From CALMSM01 sp964534095 (GTDB taxonomy: Bacteria > Patescibacteriota > Saccharimonadia > Saccharimonadales > CALMSM01), in the NCBI GenBank assembly GCA_964534095.1, contig CAZHPF010000029.1, positions 1-10,332 on the forward strand: a stretch of 10,332 nt of DNA. Direction: 5' to 3'. The position numbers were made by a program, and so were the translations under genes. Shown piece by piece: positions 1-5,471 of this stretch (its first letter is position 1; each line of letters begins with the position of its first letter). Below the pieces are notes generated by a model, which was given only the letters and a program-made list of their open reading frames with translations, did no database searches and was not told where the DNA came from.

Positions 1-40
1 CTTTACGAAAGCGCCGCTCTACCAACTGTGCTACTTCGGC
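1..40 (-). tRNA. tRNA-Thr (anticodon CGU), 3' part cut off
   Basis: Read on the minus strand, the segment starts with acceptor strand GCCGAAG, then TA, a D arm (GCAC, loop AGTTGGTA, GAGC), and an anticodon arm whose loop TTCGTAA places CGT at positions 34-36. That decodes ACG, so threonine. The window ends inside the 3' side of the anticodon stem, so the variable, T and acceptor 3' parts lie outside. The D stem has one A-A mismatch. Identity rests on the anticodon and the canonical spacing of the 40 visible bases. Confidence 0.85.
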
Positions 41-51
41 ATATCTGCTCC

Positions 52-80
52 ATTTTAACAGATACCGGCATTTGCATAAA
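52..80 (-). promoter_or_regulatory. Promoter of tRNA-Thr
   Basis: On the minus strand an extended -10 TGT-TAAAAT (positions 60 to 52) ends 11 bp before the tRNA 5' end, which predicts a leader of about 5 nt. The -35 at 17 bp spacing is weak (TTTATG, 80-75). It overlaps the -35 region of the divergent tRNA-Asp promoter, so the two share about 78 bp of control DNA. Confidence 0.6.
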
Positions 81-100
81 CTCCGGAAATTTGCTACCAT
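72..100 (+). promoter_or_regulatory. Promoter of tRNA-Asp
   Basis: An extended -10 TGC-TACCAT lies at 92-100, with TTGCAT (72-77) as a poor -35 at 17 bp. Transcription would start near 106-107, leaving a short 5' leader of about 12 nt before the tRNA at 119 for RNase P to remove. The call rests on the TGn motif and the spacing that recur throughout this window. Confidence 0.5.
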
Positions 101-118
101 TTGTCGGTCATAGCGCCT

Positions 119-196
119 GGGCTCGTAGTGAAGCTGGCCTATCACGTCTCCCTGTCACGGAGAAGATCGCCGGTTCGAATCCGGTCGGGCCCGCCA
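119..196 (+). tRNA. tRNA-Asp (anticodon GUC), CCA encoded
   Basis: Complete cloverleaf. Acceptor GGGCTCG (119-125) pairs with CGGGCCC (186-192, one G-T). The anticodon stem TCTCC/GGAGA encloses loop CTGTCAC with GTC as anticodon. The T arm is GCCGG, TTCGAAT, CCGGT. Discriminator G193 is followed by an encoded CCA at 194-196. GUC with discriminator G is the standard bacterial tRNA-Asp. The next promoter begins 3 bp after the CCA, so the tRNA is probably a single-gene unit. Confidence 0.95.
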
Positions 197-198
197 CA

Positions 199-227
199 TT
201 GACTTACTATCATTATTATGGTAGTAT
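199..227 (+). promoter_or_regulatory. Promoter with operator-like dyad, before the 254 methyltransferase
   Basis: -35 TTGACT (199-204), exactly 17 bp of spacer, and extended -10 TGG-TAGTAT (219-227). An imperfect palindrome TACTATC-N8-GGTAGTA (205-226) fills the spacer and runs into the -10. The same architecture, 24 of 29 bases identical, recurs at 2975-3003. A protein bound at the dyad would block RNA polymerase. The promoter covers the upstream ATG at 218, which is why that ATG cannot be the start. Confidence 0.75.
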
Positions 228-253
228 TTTATTTAGGAAAGCCTGGAATAAAC

Positions 254-1072
254 ATGTCTAAAATAAAAATTAAATCTGGAAATTCACCATCTCCCTTGCA
301 GGGTACTGGTCAAAATAGGGTGGACGAATTACCTATGGAAGCCGCAACACCTTTGCATGAAAAGCCAAACTATATTACAGGCGTTGACTATGCTTTAGGA
401 CTAAGCCAGGAGCGAACCGAACCCTACACAACCCGTGTCTTAGGCGAGGAATACACTGTACTGCCTGGTGTTTTTTCTCCCGAATATTTTGCAGAAACGG
501 CATTCTATACCGACCACGTCACTGCACTACTCTCTTCCGGAGACGACTACCTTGACCTTGGGTGTGGTGCTGGCGTTACAACAACAGCTGCGGCACGCGG
601 GGGAGCAAATGTGGTCTCTTTAGATATCAATCCGCAGGCCGTAGAGAATACTCGGATAAACGCTACTAATCATGGTGTCGCCGATAGGGTCGACGTCCGT
701 CAATCTGACGTGTACTCTGCCCTTAAACCAGAAGAGAAATTTGATGTTATTTATTGGAATATGCCCTTTTCTTTCCGAGAACCAAATACTGCTCTTAGTA
801 CACTTGAAGAGGCCGTCTATGACCCTGGATTCAGAAAACATGAAGAATTTGTCAAAGGTGCCGCCGACCACCTAAAAGCAGGGGGCATACTATTAATGGG
901 TATATCCTCTACTCTCGGTAATGTTGATGTTGTCCAGAAATTCGCTCAGGAAGCTGGTATTCAATTTGAGCAAGTTGCTGAAATGCGCGACCCAGATACC
1001 CCCGCTGACGTGGATATACGGTTTCAATTACTCGTCGGACGACCTGTAACTCCGGAGTTGATTGCTGCATAG
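254..1072 (+). CDS. Class I SAM-dependent methyltransferase (MTS / HemK-RsmC-like)
   Basis: A 272-residue cytosolic methyltransferase. A charged, low-complexity N-terminus (about 1-60) precedes the segment LPGVFSPEYF typical of small methyltransferase (MTS) domains. Motif I DLGCGAG is at about 101-107, the ribose-binding acidic residue in VVSLDIN at about 121-127, and an NPPY-like NMPF at about 169-172. In HemK/PrmC, RsmC and N6-adenine DNA methyltransferases this last motif positions an amide or exocyclic amino nitrogen, so an N-methylated glutamine, rRNA base or DNA base is a plausible target. I cannot say which, and no target-recognition domain is visible. The start was moved from ATG 218 to ATG 254 because 218 lies inside the -10 box. 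The leader is about 20 nt with a weak TAGGA. Ends in TAG. Confidence 0.85.
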   Translation: MSKIKIKSGNSPSPLQGTGQNRVDELPMEAATPLHEKPNYITGVDYALGLSQERTEPYTTRVLGEEYTVLPGVFSPEYFAETAFYTDHVTALLSSGDDYLDLGCGAGVTTTAAARGGANVVSLDINPQAVENTRINATNHGVADRVDVRQSDVYSALKPEEKFDVIYWNMPFSFREPNTALSTLEEAVYDPGFRKHEEFVKGAADHLKAGGILLMGISSTLGNVDVVQKFAQEAGIQFEQVAEMRDPDTPADVDIRFQLLVGRPVTPELIAA

Positions 1073-1146
1073 TTCCAGACTTGTTCCGCTACGGTTCGCT
1101 ATAAAAATTACTTCTGTTATTTTAGCTAAACCCAAGCCGGATACTA

Positions 1147-1177
1147 GAACCGAGTTATCGATATTCGGTTCCTTTTT
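1147..1177 (+). terminator. Rho-independent terminator after the methyltransferase
   Basis: GAACCGA (1147-1153) pairs perfectly with TCGGTTC (1165-1171) around an 11-nt loop that contains the palindrome TATCGATA. It is followed by C and five Ts (1173-1177). The last T is also the T of the TGC extension of the next promoter's -10, so terminator and promoter abut. Confidence 0.7.
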
Positions 1178-1185
1178 GCTAAGAT
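1177..1185 (+). promoter_or_regulatory. Extended -10 promoter of the 1192 gene (leaderless)
   Basis: TGC-TAAGAT at 1177-1185 ends 6 bp before ATG 1192, so transcription should begin at or next to the start codon. No good -35 sits at 17 bp, because that stretch is taken by the terminator stem-loop. Confidence 0.6.
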
Positions 1186-1191
1186 AAGCCC

Positions 1192-1674
1192 ATGACGCAC
1201 GACAGTAGAACGGAGCCACCACAAGATGCTAACCCCTTAGATATGCGTGACACCGACCCTACTATCATTGATAGCCAGATTGAGACAGGTTTAAGGGCGC
1301 ATAACGGTAGCGCTCAAAGCTTTTTGAATAATTTCGATGGTAACCTGCCGGGTAGGTATAGATTGCGGCTTCGCGAACAAGTAGGGCTACTTGATGAGCT
1401 TCCCTCGGCAGACGAGCAAGCGGTGGCACTGCACTCAGAGCGTTTTATGAGTGAAACCTTTAGGGAGTTTGCTAGTGCCGCAGATCGTGCAATTGATGCC
1501 GCAGCCGTAGATCGGGGCGAATTGGAGCGCTTAAGAGCTGGTCTTGATGATGCACATACGCAAAACGAAACGAGTGTTCTTGCCGAAGCGCATGAAGCCT
1601 ACTGTAGGTTTGTTTTGCCTGTCTATCGACAGCTTAGGATAGAGGGATACTCGCATTACGACCTGTCAAGCTAA
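1192..1674 (+). CDS. Unknown 160-residue helical protein
   Basis: Not recognised. The protein is soluble-looking, acidic and mostly predicted helical. It has a polar, disordered-looking N-terminus (about 1-25), then Ala/Glu/Arg-rich helices (about 55-125) with no transmembrane stretch. The C-terminus reads YRQLRIEGYSHYDLSS, with an aromatic/His motif (GYSHYDL) that looks like a conserved tail rather than random sequence. No catalytic signature is visible. The start is ATG 1192, because an extended -10 box ends 6 bp upstream and no Shine-Dalgarno exists, so it is probably translated from a leaderless mRNA. Ends in TAA. The downstream MOSC gene has its own promoter, so this is probably a single-gene unit. 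Confidence 0.75.
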   Translation: MTHDSRTEPPQDANPLDMRDTDPTIIDSQIETGLRAHNGSAQSFLNNFDGNLPGRYRLRLREQVGLLDELPSADEQAVALHSERFMSETFREFASAADRAIDAAAVDRGELERLRAGLDDAHTQNETSVLAEAHEAYCRFVLPVYRQLRIEGYSHYDLSS

Positions 1675-1721
1675 GCATTACATAATAGCCCCATATTTCC
1701 AAAAGTAGGTCTGCCACTAAA

Positions 1722-1750
1722 TTGACTTTTGATCGAGCTTATGCTATATT
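1722..1750 (+). promoter_or_regulatory. Promoter of the MOSC gene (leaderless)
   Basis: -35 TTGACT (1722-1727), 17 bp spacer, extended -10 TGC-TATATT (1742-1750). ATG 1757 follows 6 bp after the -10, which puts the predicted transcription start on the A of the start codon. Confidence 0.8.
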
Positions 1751-1756
1751 TAGCAC

Positions 1757-2443
1757 ATGCCTGGTTCATTACATACACTTGAAGCCACCCCACTTTCCGT
1801 AGCAGGATTATCTGTGATTAGCCAGGGTGAAACCTGGGAAGCAGAACAAAGAGGCTTGGTAAGGCTAGAACCCCTAGGGATACCAGAAGACAGACATTAC
1901 GGCGCAACTCGCGTGGTAAGACCATACGAATCTGCAGAGTTATCAGGCTTGGAGGTTGCGAACGATAGGCAAATTTCCATCGTTGATGCTGAAGATATGC
2001 GTGTTATAGCCGAGGGTTTGGAACTCCCCGCTGATGCTATACAAGAAATGACTGATGTCCCTATTGAGCAATTTTTAGCAGGACAATTAGCGGCAAACAT
2101 ACTGCTACGGTCAGCCCCCGGCGAGGGCGCTCTAAGTGAGGTTGCCGAGCCTGGGAACATCCTCGTTTTCACTAACTCAGAAGATGAAGCTACTGCCGCA
2201 GTCCGTCTATCAGAATATAACCCGCCATGTATCAAGCCCATGCGTAAGTTATTTGCTACACTAGAAGCTCTTGGGTTGTCCTCTGATCTAACAACTGCCG
2301 AATTAGGCAAGCGGTTTAAAGAGGCTGGGCACAATCGGCGTGGCTGGGTTGGCTCGGTCTATTCACCAGGAAATATTGCGTTGGGCCAGGGCGTGTCTTT
2401 ATATAAACCTCTCACTACACCACCCGACGAACCCGGGAAATAG
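1757..2443 (+). CDS. MOSC-domain protein
   Basis: A 228-residue protein with the layout of a stand-alone MOSC domain (molybdenum cofactor sulfurase C-terminal fold). It has an entry segment GIPEDRHYG (41-49), a segment NDRQISIVDAEDM (69-81) at the place of the RQISL-type strand, LAANILL (111-117), the cysteine motif NPPCIKP with Cys158, and the closing block RGWVGSVYSPGNIALGQGV (195-213). In characterised relatives (E. coli YiiM and YcbX, mitochondrial mARC) the cysteine ligates molybdenum and the enzyme reduces N-hydroxylated bases and related compounds. Whether Cys158 does so here is unknown, and no Moco genes are in the window. The start is fixed by a promoter whose -10 ends 6 bp upstream. 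No Shine-Dalgarno is seen. Ends in TAG. A Nudix gene follows with its own promoter. Confidence 0.8.
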   Translation: MPGSLHTLEATPLSVAGLSVISQGETWEAEQRGLVRLEPLGIPEDRHYGATRVVRPYESAELSGLEVANDRQISIVDAEDMRVIAEGLELPADAIQEMTDVPIEQFLAGQLAANILLRSAPGEGALSEVAEPGNILVFTNSEDEATAAVRLSEYNPPCIKPMRKLFATLEALGLSSDLTTAELGKRFKEAGHNRRGWVGSVYSPGNIALGQGVSLYKPLTTPPDEPGK

Positions 2444-2498
2444 TTCAAGGCCTGCTTTGTTATGAGACATTTCAAACGGCCTCAGTTTAGGGTAGTTT

Positions 2499-2507
2499 TG
2501 TTATACT
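2499..2507 (+). promoter_or_regulatory. Extended -10 promoter of the MutT-like gene (leaderless)
   Basis: TGT-TATACT at 2499-2507, 6 bp before ATG 2514. The sequence at the -35 position (GCCTCA) is not recognisable, so the promoter depends on the TG extension. No ribosome binding site lies between. Confidence 0.7.
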
Positions 2508-2513
2508 GACAAT

Positions 2514-2933
2514 ATGAGTAAGCAGCCATACGATATCCACAAAGCAGCCGGCATCATTGTTGAAGATAGAAAAGTAGTTGCGACACGTTCCAAGGGTAAA
2601 GACATCTTCATTCAACCCGGCGGCAAACTAGAAGATGGCGAAACTGAGCTTGATGCCTTAATTCGCGAACTTCGCGAAGAACTTGGCATTGAAGTGACCG
2701 AAGCTGACGTAGAAAAGATTGATGACTACTACGCAGAGGCAGCCGGTCAAGCAGGCAAGAGTCTTCTTTTAGCTGCTTACCTTATTAAAAGCTATGCCGG
2801 CCAAATAACTCCGCAGAATGAAGTTGAAGAGGTTCGCACCTTTACTTCTCGAGTACCTGAAGGTGTGGAGATGGCCTCAATTTTCGAGCATGATATTTTA
2901 CCTATCCTCAAAGCTCGTGACCTTATTGACTAG
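2514..2933 (+). CDS. Nudix hydrolase, MutT-like
   Basis: A 139-residue, single-domain Nudix hydrolase. The Nudix box G-x5-E-x7-R-E-L-x-E-E-x-G-I is complete from G37 to I59 (E43, R51-E52, E55-E56, G58). The Glu residues bind the divalent cations that activate water for cleavage of a nucleoside diphosphate linked to X. The upstream strand ends VVATRSKGKDIFIQPGG, typical of small MutT/NTP pyrophosphohydrolases. Nucleotide-pool cleaning (for example oxidised dNTPs) is the usual role, but the substrate cannot be read from the sequence. Length matches the family. The start is set by a -10 box 6 bp upstream. Ends in TAG. Monocistronic by promoter layout, next to the MOSC gene. Confidence 0.92.
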   Translation: MSKQPYDIHKAAGIIVEDRKVVATRSKGKDIFIQPGGKLEDGETELDALIRELREELGIEVTEADVEKIDDYYAEAAGQAGKSLLLAAYLIKSYAGQITPQNEVEEVRTFTSRVPEGVEMASIFEHDILPILKARDLID

Positions 2934-2974
2934 CCAAAAAATAACTCCAAATCTCTTGATCGCAGCCTAATAGG

Positions 2975-3003
2975 TTGACATACTACCTTTTTTATGATAG
3001 TAT
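2975..3003 (+). promoter_or_regulatory. Promoter with operator-like dyad, before the 3027 gene
   Basis: -35 TTGACA (2975-2980), 17 bp spacer, extended -10 TGA-TAGTAT (2995-3003). The palindrome TACTACC-N8-GATAGTA (2981-3002) has the same position relative to the -35 and -10 as the one at 205-226. The predicted leader is about 16 nt and carries TTAGGA (3011-3016), 10 bp before the ATG. Confidence 0.8.
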
Positions 3004-3026
3004 TTTTACGTTAGGACAATACAAAA

Positions 3027-3893
3027 ATGACAGAATTAAACCCTCCTACAGCTAATGACTCTTCTCCGCCACAAACGGGTGATAGCGTATACGCCTATAT
3101 GCCGCAGGATGGCGAGCAAGCGCTAAAGCAAGGTGTTGTCCATGGTACGTACGGACCAGACGCCATGGTTAACTTAGGTAACGGACACTACCAGCGCGTC
3201 GGCCGATTCTCTCAGCTATTCACGCCAGATGAGGTAGCCGATGCAGCTGCTAGTTCAATGCTTTCCTACGACGATGGTAACGAGGTGCATGTCTCAAAAG
3301 CAATCCGAGATGTTATGGAGCATCCACTTGCCAGCCAAGAGCTAAAAGCCGAGCTGGACGCTCGTTCACTGAGCAAGTACCTAACTTCACCACGCACCCC
3401 GGAAGACCTGGGGCTTATAGACGTAGAAGATTTAGTTGGCAGTGTTGAACGGCACGGATCAAACCGCTGGAAGATAGAAGAGATGTTAGCAGGCATAGCT
3501 GACGGACGCTATACAAGGGGTCGCAACCAACTTGAGATTGCCCACGCAGCCGAAGACATAGAGATCTTACCCGATGATCAAGCAGCTGCGATCCGTAGCC
3601 AAATTAATGAGGTTAACCGCCAAGCCTTAGATACACTCTATGGTGAATATGGTGCTGACTTTGAGGCTGCTGCTGTTTACGAGCGCAGGCAATTTGTCCG
3701 CACTCAGGGTAAATTTTATGTTGAACGGTTGACAACCATCCCAACCGCCCACCAAGGCTTTAGCTTTGTAGAGAGTTCGTTTACGCCTGAAGATGAAGCA
3801 ACGGCTACACCTATTCGCCCACTAAATCAGGTAGAAATTGTTATTGGCAAGCCTGAGTACACCATGGAAGATGGCTACTTACCGGCTATCTAG
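3027..3893 (+). CDS. Unknown 288-residue protein
   Basis: Not recognised. A disordered Pro/Ser-rich N-terminus (1-18) is followed by a small beta-rich segment (about 18-65: GDSVYAYMPQDGEQALKQG, then VHGTYGPDAMVNLGNG). Its spacing of hydrophobic and Gly residues suggests an SH3/KOW-like barrel; this is an inference from pattern only. The rest (about 70-245) is helical and charged, and the C-terminal about 50 residues look beta or extended. There is no transmembrane segment or signal peptide. The start ATG 3027 has TTAGGA 10 bp upstream. The gene shares a near-identical dyad promoter with the methyltransferase at 254, so the two are probably co-regulated. Ends in TAG and faces the small minus-strand ORF convergently. 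Confidence 0.8.
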   Translation: MTELNPPTANDSSPPQTGDSVYAYMPQDGEQALKQGVVHGTYGPDAMVNLGNGHYQRVGRFSQLFTPDEVADAAASSMLSYDDGNEVHVSKAIRDVMEHPLASQELKAELDARSLSKYLTSPRTPEDLGLIDVEDLVGSVERHGSNRWKIEEMLAGIADGRYTRGRNQLEIAHAAEDIEILPDDQAAAIRSQINEVNRQALDTLYGEYGADFEAAAVYERRQFVRTQGKFYVERLTTIPTAHQGFSFVESSFTPEDEATATPIRPLNQVEIVIGKPEYTMEDGYLPAI

Positions 3894-3928
3894 AGATACC
3901 GCGTCAGCTAAACTTTCAGTAGCTTAAC

Positions 3929-4057
3929 TTAGCCAAGCGGGAGTGGAGGTACAGTAAACGGTGGCTTTAATGGCTCCATGCTCGCCATTGTTCTTTCAGG
4001 TCTTTGCCCTCGAGGATATTGCGGTGGTTTTGGTGTTGGTGATGTTTTTTTTCTCAT
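3929..4057 (-). CDS. Small proline-rich basic protein (42 residues)
   Basis: A short ORF inside an otherwise empty gap. It encodes 42 residues with 12 prolines (29%), eight Lys/Arg and two Glu, giving a net charge of about +6. The N-terminus is basic (MRKK), the centre reads PKPPQYPRGQRPER (9-22) and the tail KPPFTVPPLPLG (31-42). No hydrophobic signal peptide is visible. The case for a gene is its promoter: TTGACA, 17 bp, TGA-TATAAT, the best match to consensus in the window, with ATG 27 bp after the -10. No clear Shine-Dalgarno is seen. Codons 2-5 contain an eight-A run. The Pro/Arg pattern loosely resembles proline-rich antimicrobial peptides or SH3/WW ligands, but low-complexity likeness is weak evidence. 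The alternative is a non-coding RNA from the same promoter. Confidence 0.55.
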   Translation of the reverse strand: MRKKTSPTPKPPQYPRGQRPERTMASMEPLKPPFTVPPLPLG

Positions 4058-4084
4058 AGCCGTTGCTATTTAGGATACAAGCAT

Positions 4085-4113
4085 ATTATATCAAGGATTT
4101 ATTAATATGTCAA
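4085..4113 (-). promoter_or_regulatory. Consensus promoter of the proline-rich small ORF
   Basis: Read on the minus strand: -35 TTGACA (4113-4108), 17 bp spacer, TGA extension (4093-4091) and -10 TATAAT (4090-4085). All twelve hexamer bases match consensus. Predicted transcription start is near 4078, with a leader of about 20 nt. Confidence 0.85.
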
Positions 4114-4119
4114 TATTAA
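4102..4119. repeat. Perfect inverted repeat over the -35 box (candidate operator)
   Basis: TTAATAT (4102-4108), GTCA, ATATTAA (4113-4119): seven-bp arms without mismatch around a 4-bp centre. The palindrome covers the whole -35 hexamer of the small-ORF promoter. This position suits a repressor that blocks sigma region 4. An AT-rich palindrome can also arise by chance. Confidence 0.5.
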
Positions 4120-4240
4120 CGTAGGGCGACTATCCCCTCTAAGCAAGTAAGGTCGCTCTGTCGACACGCATTAAAGCACCACCCACAAGTCCAATAGTAT
4201 TAACACCACTATACCCCTATAAATAAGGTAGGCAATATAC
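4114..4240. other. Intergenic stretch with inverted repeats, no gene seen
   Basis: It lies between the stop of the 400-residue minus-strand gene and the small-ORF promoter. Two possible stems for the minus-strand transcript are visible. One is GGGCGAC (4124-4130) with GTCGCTC (4152-4158), containing one G-T pair. The other is CAAGTAAG (4144-4151) with CTTACTTG (4240-4247), which spans the stop codon. Neither is followed by a T tract, so a terminator cannot be assigned with confidence. No ORF with a plausible start was found. Confidence 0.3.
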
Positions 4241-5443
4241 TTACTTGTCGGCCATGGTTTCTTCTAAATCTCTATTGATAGCAGCCGATTCTCCAATACT
4301 CGCTACGATTGGAGCCGCAATAACGGCGGTACCTAGCGCAAGAGCATGCACCAAAATCCTTCTTGTGGCAACCTTGCGGACACTATGGCCAAATTCGGCG
4401 ACCTGCTCGCTCGTAATCGCCTCTACTAGTTCGTTATACAGGCCACTGGCGTCTTCCGGAGCACTATGGGCTATACCCTTAACTTCAGCTAAATGGCGGC
4501 TCAAAAGTCCAGCAGCCAGCAGAGCAGCAGTTTTCTTTTCAAATGTTTCTTGGGCTGTTTCATCCGTACGCATAAGGATACCGTCATCAATTTCCTCATC
4601 CAGCTCTAGGAGCCTATGATTGCGATTGACACGCCAGTGCTCTATTCGTTCCGAAACCCGATCAAGCAGCTTGTCACCTTGCACAGCCGCAAATGCGAAA
4701 GCAGCGAGACTAATCACTACAACTTCGGCCTCATGCAAAGCATGTTCTACTTGTTCAGTCTCCGGCATAATACCAGTATGCTTAACAGTTGTCGGGGCAA
4801 TCAAAGCAGCGAGTGCTCCTTGATAAAAACGGCGGCTATTGACAATACGATGTAGTAATGTCTTTTTGCGAACCTCCTCAACACGACCGTTCAGCTTTTC
4901 CTGCTCAGCGACTAAAGTGCTAGCGAGCACGCTCAAACCACCTTCAACCACCGTGTTCATCCCCACTTCGTCGGTGAGCTCTACGGGAGTACAGCTATCA
5001 CAATGCAGATCAGCCACTTCTTCAATACGAGTTGCCAGCGCTGCGGTGTACGCCTGAGTAGCTTCTGTAAGTTTTCGCTTACGACCAGGAAGCGGCAATC
5101 TATAGTGGGCGGTTAATGAATCCAGGTACGCCTCCCGGGTTTCATTCAATTGTTGTATCGCCTCTGTTTCTGCTTCCGGTTCCAGCTCTGTAAGACGTTG
5201 CATGGCGCTTCCTATGCTCCCGCCTTGACGGATAAAGGCTCGCGATTGTTCCGATAGGTCGTGATCGCTTCCGGTAAGGTCAGTAATAATGTCTCGCAGC
5301 TGGATTACTTCTAGAGCAGGATCTCTGCCCTCATTGATCCCTTCTACTAAAGTTAATTCAGTATGCCCCCCCCCCGACGGTAACAAGACTTCGCCTGTCG
5401 GTTGCGGGGCATGCAGAGCACCGGGATCCATAGTACTAGCCAT
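4241..5443 (-). CDS. Unknown 400-residue putative membrane protein
   Basis: Not recognised. The N-terminal half (about 40-200) is helical, acidic and coiled-coil-like, with a CxxC pair (C148, C151). Hydrophobic stretches lie at about 207-221 (weak), 240-256 and 363-383, and Arg-rich patches (RKRK 121-124; KVATRR 357-362) flank the membrane segments. No signal peptide is seen, so a large cytosolic domain attached by two or three membrane helices is the simplest picture. The start ATG 5443 has AGGAG (5454-5450) at 6 bp and a strong promoter. Codons 23-26 contain ten consecutive Gs (plus strand 5366-5375). A one-base gain or loss would end translation at residue 28 or 29, which suggests phase variation. 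Ends in TAA. It is transcribed away from the 5712 gene. Confidence 0.8.
   Translation of the reverse strand: MASTMDPGALHAPQPTGEVLLPSGGGHTELTLVEGINEGRDPALEVIQLRDIITDLTGSDHDLSEQSRAFIRQGGSIGSAMQRLTELEPEAETEAIQQLNETREAYLDSLTAHYRLPLPGRKRKLTEATQAYTAALATRIEEVADLHCDSCTPVELTDEVGMNTVVEGGLSVLASTLVAEQEKLNGRVEEVRKKTLLHRIVNSRRFYQGALAALIAPTTVKHTGIMPETEQVEHALHEAEVVVISLAAFAFAAVQGDKLLDRVSERIEHWRVNRNHRLLELDEEIDDGILMRTDETAQETFEKKTAALLAAGLLSRHLAEVKGIAHSAPEDASGLYNELVEAITSEQVAEFGHSVRKVATRRILVHALALGTAVIAAPIVASIGESAAINRDLEETMADK
5366..5375 (-). repeat. Homopolymer G10 tract in the coding region
   Basis: Ten Cs on the plus strand, so ten Gs in the coding strand covering the last base of Ser23 and Gly24-Gly26 of the 400-residue protein. 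It is by far the longest G/C homopolymer in the window. It sits about 70 nt after the start codon, a typical place for a slipped-strand contingency tract. Confidence 0.95.
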
Positions 5444-5471
5444 TCAAAACTCCTATTTCACTTATGGTTAG

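Noticed and set aside
28..261. 77-residue ORF over the tRNA region
   Set aside because: It runs through the tRNA-Asp gene and the 199-227 promoter; its sequence is a translation of RNA and control DNA.
1897..2334. 145-residue minus-strand ORF opposite the MOSC gene
   Set aside because: Antisense to a well-supported gene, Ser-rich composition typical of a shadow frame, and no promoter or ribosome site.
2449..2485. AGGCC/GGCCT stem after the MOSC gene as terminator
   Set aside because: Five-bp stem with a loop of about 24 nt and no T tract.
4144..4247. 8-bp inverted repeat CAAGTAAG/CTTACTTG around the stop of the 400-residue gene
   Set aside because: Arms are 88 bp apart with no T tract; a pair of this length is easily found by chance at such distance. 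Noted only as a weak transcript stem.
4245..5057. Several plus-strand ORFs across the 400-residue gene
   Set aside because: Ser/Ala/Arg-rich antisense translations of the minus-strand gene, without promoters of their own.
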